64,000 nucleotides of DNA from Sphagnum compactum (Eukaryota > Bryophyta > Sphagnopsida > Sphagnales). Location of the stretch: the NCBI GenBank assembly GCA_965153455.1, contig OZ234493.1, forward strand, positions 992,001-1,056,000. Reading direction: 5' to 3'. Below, piece by piece: positions 44,070 through 56,250 of this stretch. A program made the position numbers and the translations under genes. Below the pieces are notes generated by a model. That model saw nothing but the letters and a program-made list of their open reading frames with translations. It had not been told where the DNA came from and searched no databases. Position 1 is the stretch's first letter. Each line of letters begins with the position of its first letter.

Positions 44070-45148
44070 ACTCTGGATTTCACCATTTTACCAGTGGAGG
44101 TGCTGGTTTGCCTGGGGCATTCCATAGCTAAGAGCATCTCCGCCCCAAAACTGTAAACACCTCCTTTATGTTAAAATAGAATAGTGTTTAATGATCATAG
44201 TCCCCACCCACAAACATTATAAAAGTCCCTTTAAACCAATGTTTTTTTTTCCCCCTAATTATCAACAATTTTTGACCTGAAAAAGGCCCTGGCCACTTGT
44301 ACAAAAGGATCTAGGTTAAATTTTTCATAAAAATTCACCAGAAAATCTAAGCTTTACATTTGGATGTGCCTAATAGCATCATGAATTTTCATAGGATCGC
44401 CACCCCAACTAGGATTGTTGATGGGGCATTGCCAAATAGCATGATCCTCAGTCATCAAGGTCGTCGAGCGACCACATCTGGGCCATTGAAAGAGCTTGTT
44501 TGCAATCGTCATCTCTCATGATTCGTCACCTCCATTCTCCTTATCTACTACCAAGCTCACCAGCTTCTTGTTCCTCTCTATGTTTTGCTCTCACCAAAAG
44601 ATTGTGAGTTACCTTTGAGCTTCACCAACTTTTCGCTCATCTCTATGCTCTACTCTTGCCAGAAGACTATGAGCTACCTTTGAGATTCACTAACTTCACC
44701 ATAGTCCATGCCCTTTGCTCGCCAACCGTTCTTTGTAGTTCTGTTGTGTTCAACTTGTTATTGGTCTCAAGCTTTAGCAGAAGGAGAAGGGTTACTCTAG
44801 CATTCAATGGAATATCAATTTTCGTTTTGTTGTGATCTAGTGGGAGATGGAGGTTGCAAGAATTATGAACATCCAACTTTTATTGTGTTTAATTTCTTGC
44901 CCAGCCTCCAAGTGAGCAACCCTAGTTTTCAATATAGTTTTGATGTTTAGATTTCTTGTGCAATTTGTATGGGATAGAGTACTAATCACTCAATGAAGGA
45001 TTTGATTTATGAGCGAAAGTGAGCAATGAGCATCTCGCATTTCTAAGTAATTTTAGATGTTACACAACCTTTGTATTTAAGAAAATATTATCAAGCTTGA
45101 AAGTCTAGAATTTGAACTTGAAAAGCTTTTGAGTTATCTTTTTCAGTT
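44070..45148. other. Intergenic DNA with a tandem duplication of about 70 bp
   Basis: Two imperfect tandem copies, 44,570-44,638 and 44,640-44,707, share 'tctctatg...ctct...gcca(a/g)aaga(t)..atgag(t/c)tacctttgag.ttcac'. No gene was recognised. Confidence 0.45.
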
Positions 45149-45239
45149 TTGGTTTTTTGTTGTTTGAAGAGGCTTCAGCTTTGTTTGAGTCATCTTGTTA
45201 ATTTTTTCATTTTTTCCTCTCTCACAATGCCTCTTGAAC

Positions 45240-46927
45240 TTCCGCCATCATACAAGTTCCGATATTTCTTCTTTAGAAGAAACCCAAGTATTGGCAGTCC
45301 TTTTGTGCGTCTTGATCATGATCCAAATTTTTTACCTCCATTTGGTTGCGTCAATCCTACTCATGTTGCATCTTCTTATAGCTACGTTGATCTTGCTCAT
45401 ATTGCATCTTCTAGCTGCGTCAATCCTACTCGTATTGCATCGTCTAGTTACATTGATCCAAATGTTGTTGTGTCTTCTACAATTAGTTCGAATCCAAAGG
45501 GGAAAAAACCAATTGTTGATAACCATGCAAATCTTTCCATCCCTTGTTGATCCAATCTCAAGGAAACAAAACTACAATCGCATTAAGAAATTCTAGTATT
45601 TGTGGGCAACTAAATTACCTTGGGCAAAAATGTGTCTAAGGTCAAATGGGTTGTTATATAATGTTAAGTGCAAGATATGTAATCAGGTGGAAGAAAAGAC
45701 GAGCTACTTGCTCCTAAATGGGATTCACTTTGCAAGCATGAAGGTTATAAGAAAGCTAAGAAAAATATTGGTTTAGTGAAGAAGGGGGAGTGGCACTACA
45801 CAAAGTCTTGCAAGCATGTAAGGAATCATGTTGAGCTTGCTAGTCGTAGTTGTCAAACAATTGCCCAACAAGTAGCAAATCGTATAGTTGGAGAGAAAGC
45901 AAGGAGAGTAGTGTACTTCACCATTGTTTTGCATATGTTACACCAAGGTCATCCTATGCTTGAGTATGAGTCCATGAAGGTGTTGTTTGAGTTTTTGGTA
46001 GTTCCAAGAAATAGGAAGAAGCATTAGACCAACATTTTTGGTTGGCAAATGGTGGAATTTATGCACCAATAGATGATGGTTGTAACTAAAGCAACAGTTA
46101 TAGCTACACAATATGTTTCTATCAGCTTTGATGAGGTCTCCACCCTAAACAACCAATCGTTGTTATCGGTTCATTACTATGTCATGGAAAATTGGGTAAG
46201 AATCCCTATTTTAATTTCCTTTCATCATGTTTTGGAAGGATTTGGTTCTCACCAAAATGATCATGGAGGCATTGACCATAGGGGGAAGTATGCCTAAAGA
46301 TCAAGTTGTTAGCAAATTAATGAGTTTTGGAGCAAATGACATCAATGTTTTTCAAAGCACCAAGTCTGGTGTCACCAAGCAAATTCAAGATGATTATGCA
46401 CCCTTCTCCACAAGTGTGCATTGTATGGCACATCATACGAACCTAGCAATGATTGTTTTGTTGATTCATAAATTATTTTTACATGTTTGCAAGTAAGATC
46501 ATATTGTTCCAAGAAATATTGTAATTTATATAAATAAAATTTTTTTTGTCATAGTCACCAAATGTTAGTGAAGATATTGGTCATCTGTCTCCACCTCTAA
46601 CTTGGCATATATTTCAAATCATTGTAAATATATTTGAATTGCACCTTCAATGGATAATTTGATGGAATGTGATTCTAATGGGGCTTTGGAATTGTCTATG
46701 TTTGTTTCCAACATTAGAATGGAAGTATGTAAAGGTTTAGATTGTTTTGTCTAATTTCTAATGAAATATGAAAAAAAACCCCATAACATGTTATTAATAA
46801 TGTTAAATCCACGGTTTAAAGATATTTCATGATTTATTTTTATTGGTCAAGAACAAAGTGTTTTCATTATGGAAGATTATGATAAACGGTATTTATTTTC
46901 AATGTTCTTGAAATGACACCATATATT
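45240..46927 (+). pseudogene. hAT/BED transposase pseudogene, N-terminal and part of C-terminal half
   Basis: A BED-like zinc finger remnant appears near 45,655-45,720 (VKCKICNQVEEK). The frame at 45,776-46,027 carries the GEKARRVVYFTIVLHML segment. 46,073-46,297 carries SISFDEVSTLNNQSLLSVH, and 46,227-46,496 carries MIMEALTIGGSMPKDQV, INVFQSTKSGVTKQ and the VHCMAHHTNLA motif typical of the catalytic region. From about 46,770 the C-terminal part begins (GQEQSVFIMEDYD) and stops abruptly at 46,927, where a fold-back structure interrupts it; homology resumes at 50,962. Frameshifts and stops show it is dead. Confidence 0.8.
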
Positions 46928-47852
46928 CACTAGTACAAAGTGGGGTGTAATTCATTAGCCTAAATCACTATGGGGCTTTAAAAGTGAAATAAGTTCATTT
47001 CATTTTTGTGATTTCACCCCATTAAAGTTATTTCATTACAATATCACTATGTAAACATCGTGTTTCATTGCTAGTTGACATAATTCACTATTATAATTTA
47101 CTGTGGTAAATAGATTTATTTTTATGTTGTTGTTTTAAATAACCCATGCTACTTTATGATATACCCTATATTATTTTAAGCTACTTTAGTTATTCTAACT
47201 TATACCATGAGTTATTATAAATTATTATATGTTATTCTACCTTAAATTATCCTAACTAGTTTATTATAATCTTTTTATTTAAAATTATTTTATATTAAAT
47301 TATTCAACTAACCTTAGGCTATACCTTAGGTTATTTTATTTTAAGTTGATATATGTTATTTCAAGTTATATTTTAGGTTATTCAAGGTCATTTTACTTTA
47401 TGTTATGATAAATTATTTCATTACACCAAAATGCATCCTAGTTCATCATGGGTTTCACTAGATTTTGAGTGAATTTGAACATTTTTACCATGGTGAAATT
47501 AGTCAACCCCCTAGTGAATAAGGACTAGTTGCTACAAAAAGTGAATTAGTTCACTAATACGTAGTGAAACAAAATTACTTTTAAGTGAAATACAAATTTA
47601 CCAAGTCATTCACTTGTTAGTTAATTAATTAAGCAGCATAGAAGTCAATTAAATTTAAATTATTTAATATATAATATTATTGATAATTTTCTATTTTTTA
47701 GCTTATGAATTATTGACATGTGTCACTACCTAGGCTAGGTTAAAACCTAACCTAGGTACATAGGCCATGTAATCAACCTATGCACATATTCTAGGAATCT
47801 AGATAGGAAAATATTCAGTCTACTTACCACTGTTGACCACACACACATCACT

Positions 47853-47918
47853 TGTGAATTTTGATCCCTTGACTTTTAAAATAGAAGCAAACACCCCTAC
47901 CATCAAGCCACCACACTT
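47853..47918 (-). repeat. tRNA-derived SINE-like piece in arm B
   Basis: The minus strand reads 'gtggcttgatggtaggggtg' then 'aaaagtcaagggatcaaaat', with A-box and B-box-like parts. It matches the inverted copy at 50,443-50,512, so it was inside the unit before the arms were duplicated. Confidence 0.45.
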
Positions 47919-48239
47919 GTTGTGATAATGTGTTACATTGTATTATATTTATCAAATAGTTCATTTTAAACATTACAAAAATATAAACTTTGAAAATTCA
48001 TATCTTATTGAAATTTTGTCCAAGTGAAATGATTAAATTTTAATTTAGTTTTTTTTCAATAATGTACATAATTACATTTATTTCCTTTTGAAAGTGTACA
48101 ATCATTTGAACAAAAAAAATATTGAATGTCATTATTCAATAACATTTCAATGACCATTTTTTTGAAAAAGAAAATGTTTAATACATAGATAATATTTTTG
48201 TTAATATAATAATATTACCTATGTGAGGTTACTTTTAGC

Positions 48240-48900
48240 TATTACAGGTCTACTTTTCATTAATCTAAATTATTTCATCTTACATTATTTAAAGCTATTT
48301 ATGGTTATTCTCAATTACTTTTGGCTATTAAAATCTATTTCATCTTATGCCATTATTGACGATTCTAAGCTATTGTAGGTTATTTCACCTTAAGTTACTT
48401 TTGTCTATTGTAAATTATTTCACCTTAGATTATTTTTGGCAATTCTAGGCAATTATAATATATGGTTATTGGAGGTTATTTTATTGGTGGGTGACTAGTG
48501 GTGGTTATTGTACTAATGGCTATTGGTGGATATTGGTGACTATTGATGGTTATTTTATTGGTGGCTATTAGTGGCTATTAATGGCTATTGGTGGTTATTT
48601 TATTGGTGGTTATAAATGGTTATTGGTAGTTATTCTATTGGTGGTTATTGTTGATTATTTTAAGTTATATTATATTTATTGGTGGCTATTACATTATAAG
48701 TTATTGTTGATTATTCTATGTTATATTATGATAATTGGTGATTATTATTTTCTAAGTTATTGTTGGATATTTTAAGTTATATCATCAGAAACTATTGGTA
48801 ATTATTCTATTGTAGGTTATTTCAAATTATTTTTCATAGGTTATTATTGGTTATTCTAGGTTATTTTGCCTTAGGTCATTATTATTTTTTTAGATTAATT
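48240..48900 (+). repeat. Degenerate 'ggttatt / ggctatt' microsatellite-like tract (arm B core)
   Basis: Short reiterations such as 'attggtggttattttattgg' fill the tract. The open frame at 48,581-48,775 is a by-product of this repeat. The complementary tract lies at 49,425-50,110 ('aatagccaccaataaaa'). Confidence 0.7.
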
Positions 48901-50442
48901 CAAATTATTATACTTAGGATAAAAAAATTTATAATAACATAAAATAGAATGGCCTTGAATAACCTAAAATATAATTTGAAATAACATATATTAACTTAAA
49001 ATAAAATAATCTAAGGTATAGCCTAAGATTATTTAAATAATTTAATTTTAAATAATTTTAAAATTTATAATAAGTTAGTTATGATACCTTAAGGTAAACA
49101 AATATATTATATTAAGGTATTATATTTTATAATAACATAAGATATAAGTTAAAATAAATAAAATAACTTAAAATAATATAAGGTTATATCATAAAGTAAC
49201 GTATATAAGGTATTCAAAACAACATATAAATAAACCTATTTACTATAGTAAATTATAATAATGAATTATGTCAATTACTAGTGAAACACAATGTTTACAT
49301 AATGATATTATAGGGAAATAGCTTTAGCCAGGGTGAAATCATTAAAATGCAATGAATTTATTTCACTTTTAAGGTCCCATAGTTATTTAGGCTAATGAAC
49401 CGCACCCCATTTTTGTAGTAATATTTTATCTTAAATATAAAAATTTAAAATAATGTAAAATAAAATATAATGGCCTAAGGTAAAAATAGATTATAATAAC
49501 CTATAATAACCTATGAAAAATAATTTAGAATAACCTACAATAAAATACCTACCAATAGCTTATGATAATATAATTTAAAATATCCAACAATAGCTTATAA
49601 TAAAATAGCCACCAATAAAAAAACTATTAATAACCACCAGTAAAAAAACCATTAAAGATGATTAATGGAATAATTATTAGTAGTCATTAATAAAATAATC
49701 ACCAATAGTCATTAATATAATAGCCACTAATAATCATTAATACAATAGCCATCAATAACCACCAATAAAATAAACATTAATAGCTACCAATATATATTAA
49801 TATAATAACCATTAATACTCAATAATAAAATAGCTACTAATAGCCATTAATAAAATATATCCACCAATAGTCGTTAATAGAATAACCAATAATAGCCACT
49901 AATAGAATAACCATAAATAATCTATGGTAATATAACTTAAAATAGCCAATAGCAACATAAGGTGAAATAACTTTCAATAGTCAAAAGTAAGCAACAATAG
50001 CCTCACATAATCGAAAATAACCTAAGATGAAATAACTATAAATAACAATAAATAATTATATAAATAATTATAAGTTGTGTAGGGCGAAATAACTTAGAAT
50101 AATGAAAAATATCCCTAAAATAGTTAAAAGTAGCATAACATAAGTAATATTATTATATTAGCAAAAATGATCCATTTATTAAACTTTTTTTTCAAAAGAA
50201 TGGTCGTTGAAATGTTATTGAATAGTGGTATTCAAAAATACATTTGTTCAAATGATTTTACACTTTCAAAAGGAAATAAATGTAATTAAGTACATTATTG
50301 AAAAAAAAATTGAACTAAATTTTAATCATTTCATTTGGACAAAATCTCAATAAGATATGAATTTTTTTAATTTATGTTTTTGTTATGTTTAAAATGAAGT
50401 ATTTGATAAATAAAATGCAATGTAACACATTATCACATTAAG

Positions 50443-50512
50443 TGTGGTGGCTTGATGGTAGAGGTGTTTATTTTCGTCCTAAAGGTCAAGGGATCAAACC
50501 TCAGTAATGGTG
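50443..50512 (+). repeat. tRNA-derived SINE-like piece in arm -B
   Basis: 'gtggcttgatggtagaggtg' followed by 'aggtcaagggatcaaacctc' matches degenerate Pol III A and B boxes at SINE-like spacing. It is the inverted counterpart of 47,853-47,918. Confidence 0.5.
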
Positions 50513-50961
50513 TGTTTGTGGTCAACAATGGTAACTTGACCTAATATTCTCCTATGTAGTTCTTTAAAGTAGGTGTTTGCTTAAGTTGATTATATAGCCT
50601 ATGTACCTAGGTTAGGTTTTTAACCTAACATAGGTAGTGATACGTGTCAATAATTCATAGCTAAAAATTATGAAATTATCAATAATATTAAACTTTATAT
50701 TAAATTTAAATTAATTTAAATTTAAATAATTTGTATATTGCCTAGTTAATTAACTAGCAAGTGAAATGGTTTAGTAAATTTGTATTTCACTAGAAAGTAA
50801 CCTTGTTTCATTAGATACTAGATGATCAATTTAATATCTGTAGCAATTAATTCCCATTCATTAGAGGTTGACCGGTTTCATCATGGTAAAAATATCCAAA
50901 TTCACTCAAAATCTAATAAAACCTAGAGTGAACTACGATGCATTTTGGTGTAATGATTACA

Positions 50962-51430
50962 CCTTATAATAAAATCTAAAATTGTGATAATTCAACTAAA
51001 TGATGAGAATTCCTATCTTGACTTTTTAAAGATGGTTGCTAAGACTACTAAACCAACAAAGGAATTGATGAATAGGGAATTATAAATATTTAGGCAATAC
51101 CAAGTTGATGCAAAGGACATTAACTATCCTATGGAGTGTTATGGAAAAATGTGAATCCTTGTTTTCAATTATTGTTTTCCTTGCTCATAAAATCCTTGGG
51201 ATTGTGGGATCCCAAATTGAAATTGAATTTTTCTTTCTTTACAAATTTGAAGAGATGTAGGTTACAATCATATAATTTAGATAAATTAATATTTATAACT
51301 AAAAACTAGTCTAATGATCTTAAGGTGGGTTGCATTTTGCCCTTCAACATGATTGAGTTGATTGAAAATGATGGGTTTTTATTGAAAAAATTAAAAGAAT
51401 ACAACAGCAAGTTTGAGTGAGATGAGCTTG
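50962..51430 (+). pseudogene. C-terminal end of the split hAT transposase pseudogene
   Basis: Homology to the hAT C-terminus resumes here: a KELMNRELYIF-like block, YQVDAKDINYPM and, further on, GSQIEIE, corresponding to the GSQIETERIF region of related transposases. A final LIENDGFLLKKLKEYNSKFE-like tail ends near 51,420. Frame changes are needed to read it. It continues the pseudogene that stops at 46,927. Confidence 0.65.
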
Positions 51431-52210
51431 TGAACATGTAATTTGTTATGAATTTTTTTTATAACACCATTTTTTGTGCCTTGAAAAACATTAACCCCAT
51501 TTACCCAAAAACAAATGAGCTTTTGGGTAATTTGATCTCTTGGCAACCCCCCACCAATTGTTAATGCCTCCATAATGACCTTGGTAAAGTTATAACTACT
51601 TAAACCTTCAAGCATTTTGTCTAAAGAAATGAGAATTGAAATCCTTACCCAATTTTGCACCATGTAGTAGTGAATAGACAACCAAGATTGGTTATCAACT
51701 ATAGACACTTCATCACAATTTAGAGCAACATATCAAACAGCCCCCACTACTAATTGCCCTAGTTGCCTTCATCACTTCTTGATGCATGAATTCTGCCATT
51801 GTCCAACTAGAGTTATCAATCCAATGTTTCCTACTATTTTTTAACACTTGCAAGAATTAAAACAAATGCTTCAATGCTTCATATTCCAACATGGATGTCC
51901 TTGCTGTAACACAGTTGCAAATTGCATAAGTTTTCGTGCCTTTTTTCCAACAACACCTTTTGTAACTTGGGTATCAATAGATTCACGATTGCGAAAAACA
52001 AACAATTTATAATTCTTGGCATGCCTAGAATCCTTTGAATAATACCAATCCCCATTCTTCACATTAGTCACAATTTTTTTTAGCGTTTCTATGACTTGCA
52101 TGCTTATTGAAATAATCCCATTTAAGAAGCAACAACTTGTCCTACCCTTCCATTTCACTACAAATTTTGCATTTGACAATGTGCAAATTGCCATTTGACT
52201 ATACACAGAT
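51391..52210 (-). pseudogene. Second hAT/BED transposase fragment, N-terminal half, inverted
   Basis: On the minus strand, 52,206-51,871 encodes a piece with a GVVGKKARKLMQFATVL segment, and 51,708-51,391 encodes SIVDNQSWLSIHYYMVQNWVRI followed by KVIMEALTIGGGLPRDQI and VNVFQGTKNGV. These match the N-terminal half of the plus-strand pseudogene at 45,240-46,496. The two copies are tail to tail. Stops between the pieces show it is inactive. Confidence 0.75.
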
Positions 52211-52450
52211 TGTGGTCTGAACTCCTTTATTAATTAAGTTTGGTTAGGTCGATATTTTGATTCGTTTGCAACTTTTAAGGGGTATTATTGGGGTGTGATT
52301 AGAATGTGGAAGAAATAATGTCACATTAATATGACCACCTAATGCATTATTTTGGAGTGTTCAATTTTCATCAACATATAAAATTTAAATTCCAAACTTA
52401 ATATTAATGTCTTTATTCACGAACCCAGTTGAAATATCACTTACATCCTT

Positions 52451-52636
52451 TTAATTGAGGCCCAGGGGCTTGTAATTGTTGTCTTTACAATTGTTCATTA
52501 GGTCATGAACATGAGGTAGATGAAATATTGACTTATTTCCCATCAATTTTAGAATCGACTCATACATGTTCTTGTTTAAAGTTTGAAATAAATGCAATGC
52601 AATCTTTTCTTGTGGATTCATCGAGGGTGAAAGCAC
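52451..52636 (-). pseudogene. Possible further hAT or other transposase fragment
   Basis: A 61-codon minus-strand frame with a moderately protein-like composition (ILKLMGNKSIFHLPHVHDLM) lies upstream of the inverted hAT fragment. I could not match it confidently to any part of the family, and it overlaps the terminal repeat of the element at 52,620-53,430. Confidence 0.2.
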
Positions 52637-53430
52637 ATTACAATGACCCCCTTTTGAGCACTTTTGGGTTTAATATTATAAGACATATGATATAATTGTT
52701 CCAAAAGTATGGTACATTTAATTTTGGGTATCAATCATCATTTTTGGGCGTTACAATTCTTTTAATGCAAAAATAATGTTATGTAATATTATTTGAAAAA
52801 TAATAATAGATTTCATTATCTATGTTGAAGGGTCATGGGTGTATTTATAGTATACATTAATATAATAATGTCATTGTCTCATTTTGACAACACTAATTTA
52901 AAGGTTTCATTAGGGATTAAAATGATCAATTTTAATGAAATTAAAAAATGGCCCATTTAGTTATGCTTGTCATTTTCCATTTGAATGTGATTATTTATCG
53001 AAATTTCAATTTACCACACATTTATCACATCTTTGTTGAAAAAACTCATTTTTCGATGTGAAAATTTTCAAATTAGTTACATGGTATCCGAACATGGTTC
53101 AAATTATGTGAAATGACATAGTTCATTCTTTCAACTTTCATGAAGATTAAAATTATTTAAATTGTTTTTGGATTATATTTGTGTTTTAGAATACACAAGT
53201 ACACTACATTTGTTTTCACAAATATACTCCAATCTCCCATTTTATAAAATGAAATGAAACCATTTCTTTTCTAATATCTTGATTAGGTTATATTCTAACA
53301 TAATATGCAAAAATATTGTGAACATCTTTCAAAATTTTGAGGTGAGATACACTCAAACATTCACATCCTTAGAAAGTAATATAATGTGATACCCCAAAGG
53401 GGGTCATTGTAGTGTGTTTTCACTCTTGAG
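52620..53430. mobile_element. Small non-autonomous TIR element
   Basis: Left end 'gagggtgaaagcacattaca' plus 'atgacccccttt' is mirrored at the right end (53,395-53,430), whose complement reads 'caagagtgaaaacacactac' plus 'aatgacccccttt'. The inverted repeats are about 35 bp with few mismatches and enclose about 740 bp of AT-rich, non-coding DNA. Size and structure fit a MITE-like element; the superfamily and target duplication were not established. Confidence 0.6.
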
Positions 53431-54380
53431 TATTCCCTGTAATGCCCATTCCAAAATGTGACCAATTTTTTTTAAATTATTTAGAAATTTCTCCCAATTA
53501 TCCTTGCACGTAGGCCCATTTTTCATATGTAAAAAAAAACTGACAATTTTAATAATGGTAGAATTTTTGTCCATTTTGTAATCGTCATTTCAAATTGGTT
53601 TCATGGATCAATTTTTCAAAAAATAATAACATGTTTTTCCCTTTTGGTTTTCATGAAGGCCATAATCCCACCATGCTCCTAGTTTGATTATAGTGGTTTT
53701 TTTTAATGCACTTCAACACATTTTTGAATCAAAACTTTGGTTGACAAATGTTTTCTTACTTTTTTTTTTTCCTTTCTTTGTTTATTTTTCAATGTTGATA
53801 TTTGGATTTGCATAGAAGTGTATATTAAAAAATTGATAAAACATTGCATTAAAATTCAAGTACAATAGAGTGCACGCAACATCATGCATACCTTTTCTAG
53901 GTTGGTCCATACAATTGTTGAACTTTGAAATTGATCCACCAAATTGATAAATCCTCTAAAATATAGTAGAACTTTTAGGTTTTAAGATGCACATGCACAT
54001 TAATTATTTTGCATTCATAGAACAGATGAGGAAGATCGACCATGGTAGTGCATGTTGAAGGAATCATAATAGGTTGTGTAACATGGATTTATAGGGTCAT
54101 TTTGGGACTTCCTACATAACACAAATTGTTTTGGTTGAAATCTATGTGTTCATGAGATATTTTGATGTCAAACATTGAACTTACCTACTAACATTGGGCA
54201 CCAATGAGAATTCATTTTGTTTATTACTTACCATGTTCTATGTGAATAGTGTTCCTTCCACCTAGTCTACAACAATGACTTAAACATTAGGTGTAACAAC
54301 CCAAGAGTCTTGAAATTTCATGGTTGCATCATAATTTTTTCTCTTAATTCCTAACTTAAACTAAGCAGTAGGCAGACCTT
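53431..54380. other. AT-rich intergenic DNA, nothing recognised
   Basis: No coding region and no paired repeats were seen. The composition is strongly AT-rich with frequent T runs. Confidence 0.5.
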
Positions 54381-54384
54381 TTTA

Positions 54385-55250
54385 AGGGGGGGGGGGTACT
54401 AAACTCTTTGAAGGACATAAAAAAATCTTCATCATCTTGATTTGAAAGATTAAAACTCCCATGAAAAAATAATGGAAGATGGAAGAGAAACATGAGATGA
54501 AAAAACACCATTATGGTCATCAATTACAAGGTCCATCCATAGCAGTTGGGTTCCTACTAAAATAAAAAAACTTGAATTTGTAAGACTATGGTAGTTGAAA
54601 AGGCATTATCAAACCCTAAACTAGATTTTGGACTTTTTATGACACCCTAAATTGCACCTCCAAACTCTGGAGATTCAAAAATGAAAACATAATGAAACAA
54701 TAGAAACCTAAAGATAAATAAAACTCTTGATTTTGTAAGAAAATGAAAATGCACATTAGATCCATGGATTTATACACTTCAGAAACTAGGAAACATGTTG
54801 TAGCATATGACATAGGGGTTGGGTCAAGAATGCTAACCCTTTAAGGTGCATGAAACAAAATTAAATAGCAAAATCATTATATCCAAATGAGAAGCAAATA
54901 TTTCCCATGTTCTGTAAGACAATGCCAATTCATAATACCAAGCTACGAACATACAATAAAGGTTACAAGTAGAAACATATGAAAAAAATGGGGGGGAGTT
55001 CAGAATGTTAACCTTTGAAAAAATTGCAAAATGTAGTTTCAACAGAATCAACATCTTGATTCTTTACCCTTACATAACCTAAACTTGATTACGCAAGAAG
55101 ATGTAGATTCACATAAAAATTCCACAAAAGAAGCTACTGCTTCAAAAAATAAGTTGCAATAAAAAACACTAAAGGGGGGGGGGGGGTCCAAAATGTTAAC
55201 CTTTCAAAAAAATTGTAAAATTCTCTACATAGTTTTGGTAGAATCAGCAC
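54385..55250. repeat. Degenerate tandem repeat with G runs
   Basis: Units of roughly 160-190 bp share '(g)n gtcNaaaatgttaaccttt' followed by AT-rich sequence; copies start near 54,825, 54,988 and 55,174. G runs of 11 (from 54,386) and 13 (from 55,174) and a shorter run at 54,991 precede this motif. The related G run at 54,386 lacks a clear downstream copy. Confidence 0.5.
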
Positions 55251-55384
55251 ATCATAATCCCATTCACTACAATAGACCAACAAAAAATACTAAAGTTAAA
55301 TTTTTTATATGAAGGTCCAATCATCAAAAGTACTACTCGCCTTGGGATTTTGTAAGATTGTGAATTGTGATGCACATGAACCCT

Positions 55385-55600
55385 GGAACGTTTCATCGAA
55401 CAATAGTGCAATCGTCAAACATCAGTGCATCTCATCAAACAATAATGCATTTCACCAAATAACAGATTATTATGCTAAATCGAGTAGCAGTGCACTTCGT
55501 CGAACAACAATACATCCTATTGAACAATAGCACATTGTGCCAAATCGAACAATAACACATCTCGTTGAGTAGCAAAGCATTGCGCCAAACCAATTTGTAA
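55385..55600 (+). repeat. Short-period degenerate tandem repeat ('catcgaacaatagtgca')
   Basis: Imperfect copies of 'c(a/g)tcgaacaatagtgca' with variants such as 'catcaaacaataatgca' recur about every 25-35 bp, at least seven times. No gene function is apparent. Confidence 0.55.
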
Positions 55601-55799
55601 CCATTAACCAACAACCACTAAATGGTTATTGTCCACAACACACAACACCACACAATGAGTCACAACAGTCCTGTATCCTACAAATTACAATGAAATGCAT
55701 AAGTGTTCTAAAATTCCTGTCTAGGAATAGCAACATCATTCCAACAAATCGATTTGAAACCTGTAATTGCCAACCAATAAAATTGTGCATTGCCATACA

Positions 55800-56250
55800 A
55801 TATGACGCGCTCCTTGGTCCCGGGGTGAACCCACTTGAGGGTTCACTAATGTGAAGTTGCGGAAAGTTGGGACCGAAGGGCACGCTCTCGACTTCCAACT
55901 CTAGAAAGGGGTAGAGGGTCAAGTTGGAAGCCCCGGGATTAAACTAGGAAGAGGGACTAGCTTAGCTTGTGTGAATCTGCATCCAAAAACCAACCACAAG
56001 AGGTTAGTTTAGCATTCAGGACACCCTTGGGTGTTGGGACAAGCCACGGGCACTTGGACACACAAGACTCACCACGGCCCGGACTCAAGGGAAGCCACCA
56101 CCTTCCCCCTTTTAGTATTCTCTACAGCTCGCCACATACTCTGCGGCTTGCCGCAGAAAACGGCGTTCGCTCTCGGTGCACGTATCAGAGAGGAACGTAG
56201 CTCTAGACCCTGAATGTCAGATTTCTTGATGTTTTCTTGAGCGCTTTTTG
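55800..56250 (+). other. GC-rich 5' region of the LINE (probable 5'-UTR/promoter)
   Basis: Base composition switches sharply from AT-rich to GC-rich at about 55,800 and stays so through the LINE. A perfect 8-bp stem with a 6-nt loop (gtgaaccc...gggttcac, 55,825-55,846) and a longer-range stem around 55,890-55,930 lie near the border. LINE 5' ends usually contain an internal promoter; that this is the true 5' end is inference, and no target duplication could be tested because the 3' end is not clear. Confidence 0.4.

Larger units (their letters stand above)
46928..50961. repeat. 4-kb compound inverted repeat inserted in a hAT pseudogene, order +A +B -A -B
   Basis: Segment A (46,928-47,413) recurs in reverse complement at 48,927-49,420. 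Segment B (about 47,417-48,895) recurs in reverse complement at about 49,425-50,955. A begins CACTAGTACAAAGTGGGGTG; the outer end of -A is the complement of TACTACAAAAATGGGGTGCG, CACTA-like ends. B begins CATTACACCAAAATGCATC and its inverted copy ends with the complement. The central parts of both B arms are AT-rich reiterations of 'ggttatt' and 'ggtggctattagtggctatt' or their complement. No transposase is encoded. The host hAT homology stops at 46,927 and resumes at 50,962, so the whole block behaves as one insertion. Confidence 0.8.

Noticed and set aside
48581-48775. Tyr/Trp/Leu-rich 64-codon frame
   Set aside because: Produced by the 'ggtggctatt' repeat in the fold-back arm.
47410-50960. 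CRISPR array or bacterial-type repeat
   Set aside because: Repeats are long inverted arms and irregular AT-rich reiterations in a plant nuclear context, with no regular repeat-spacer structure.
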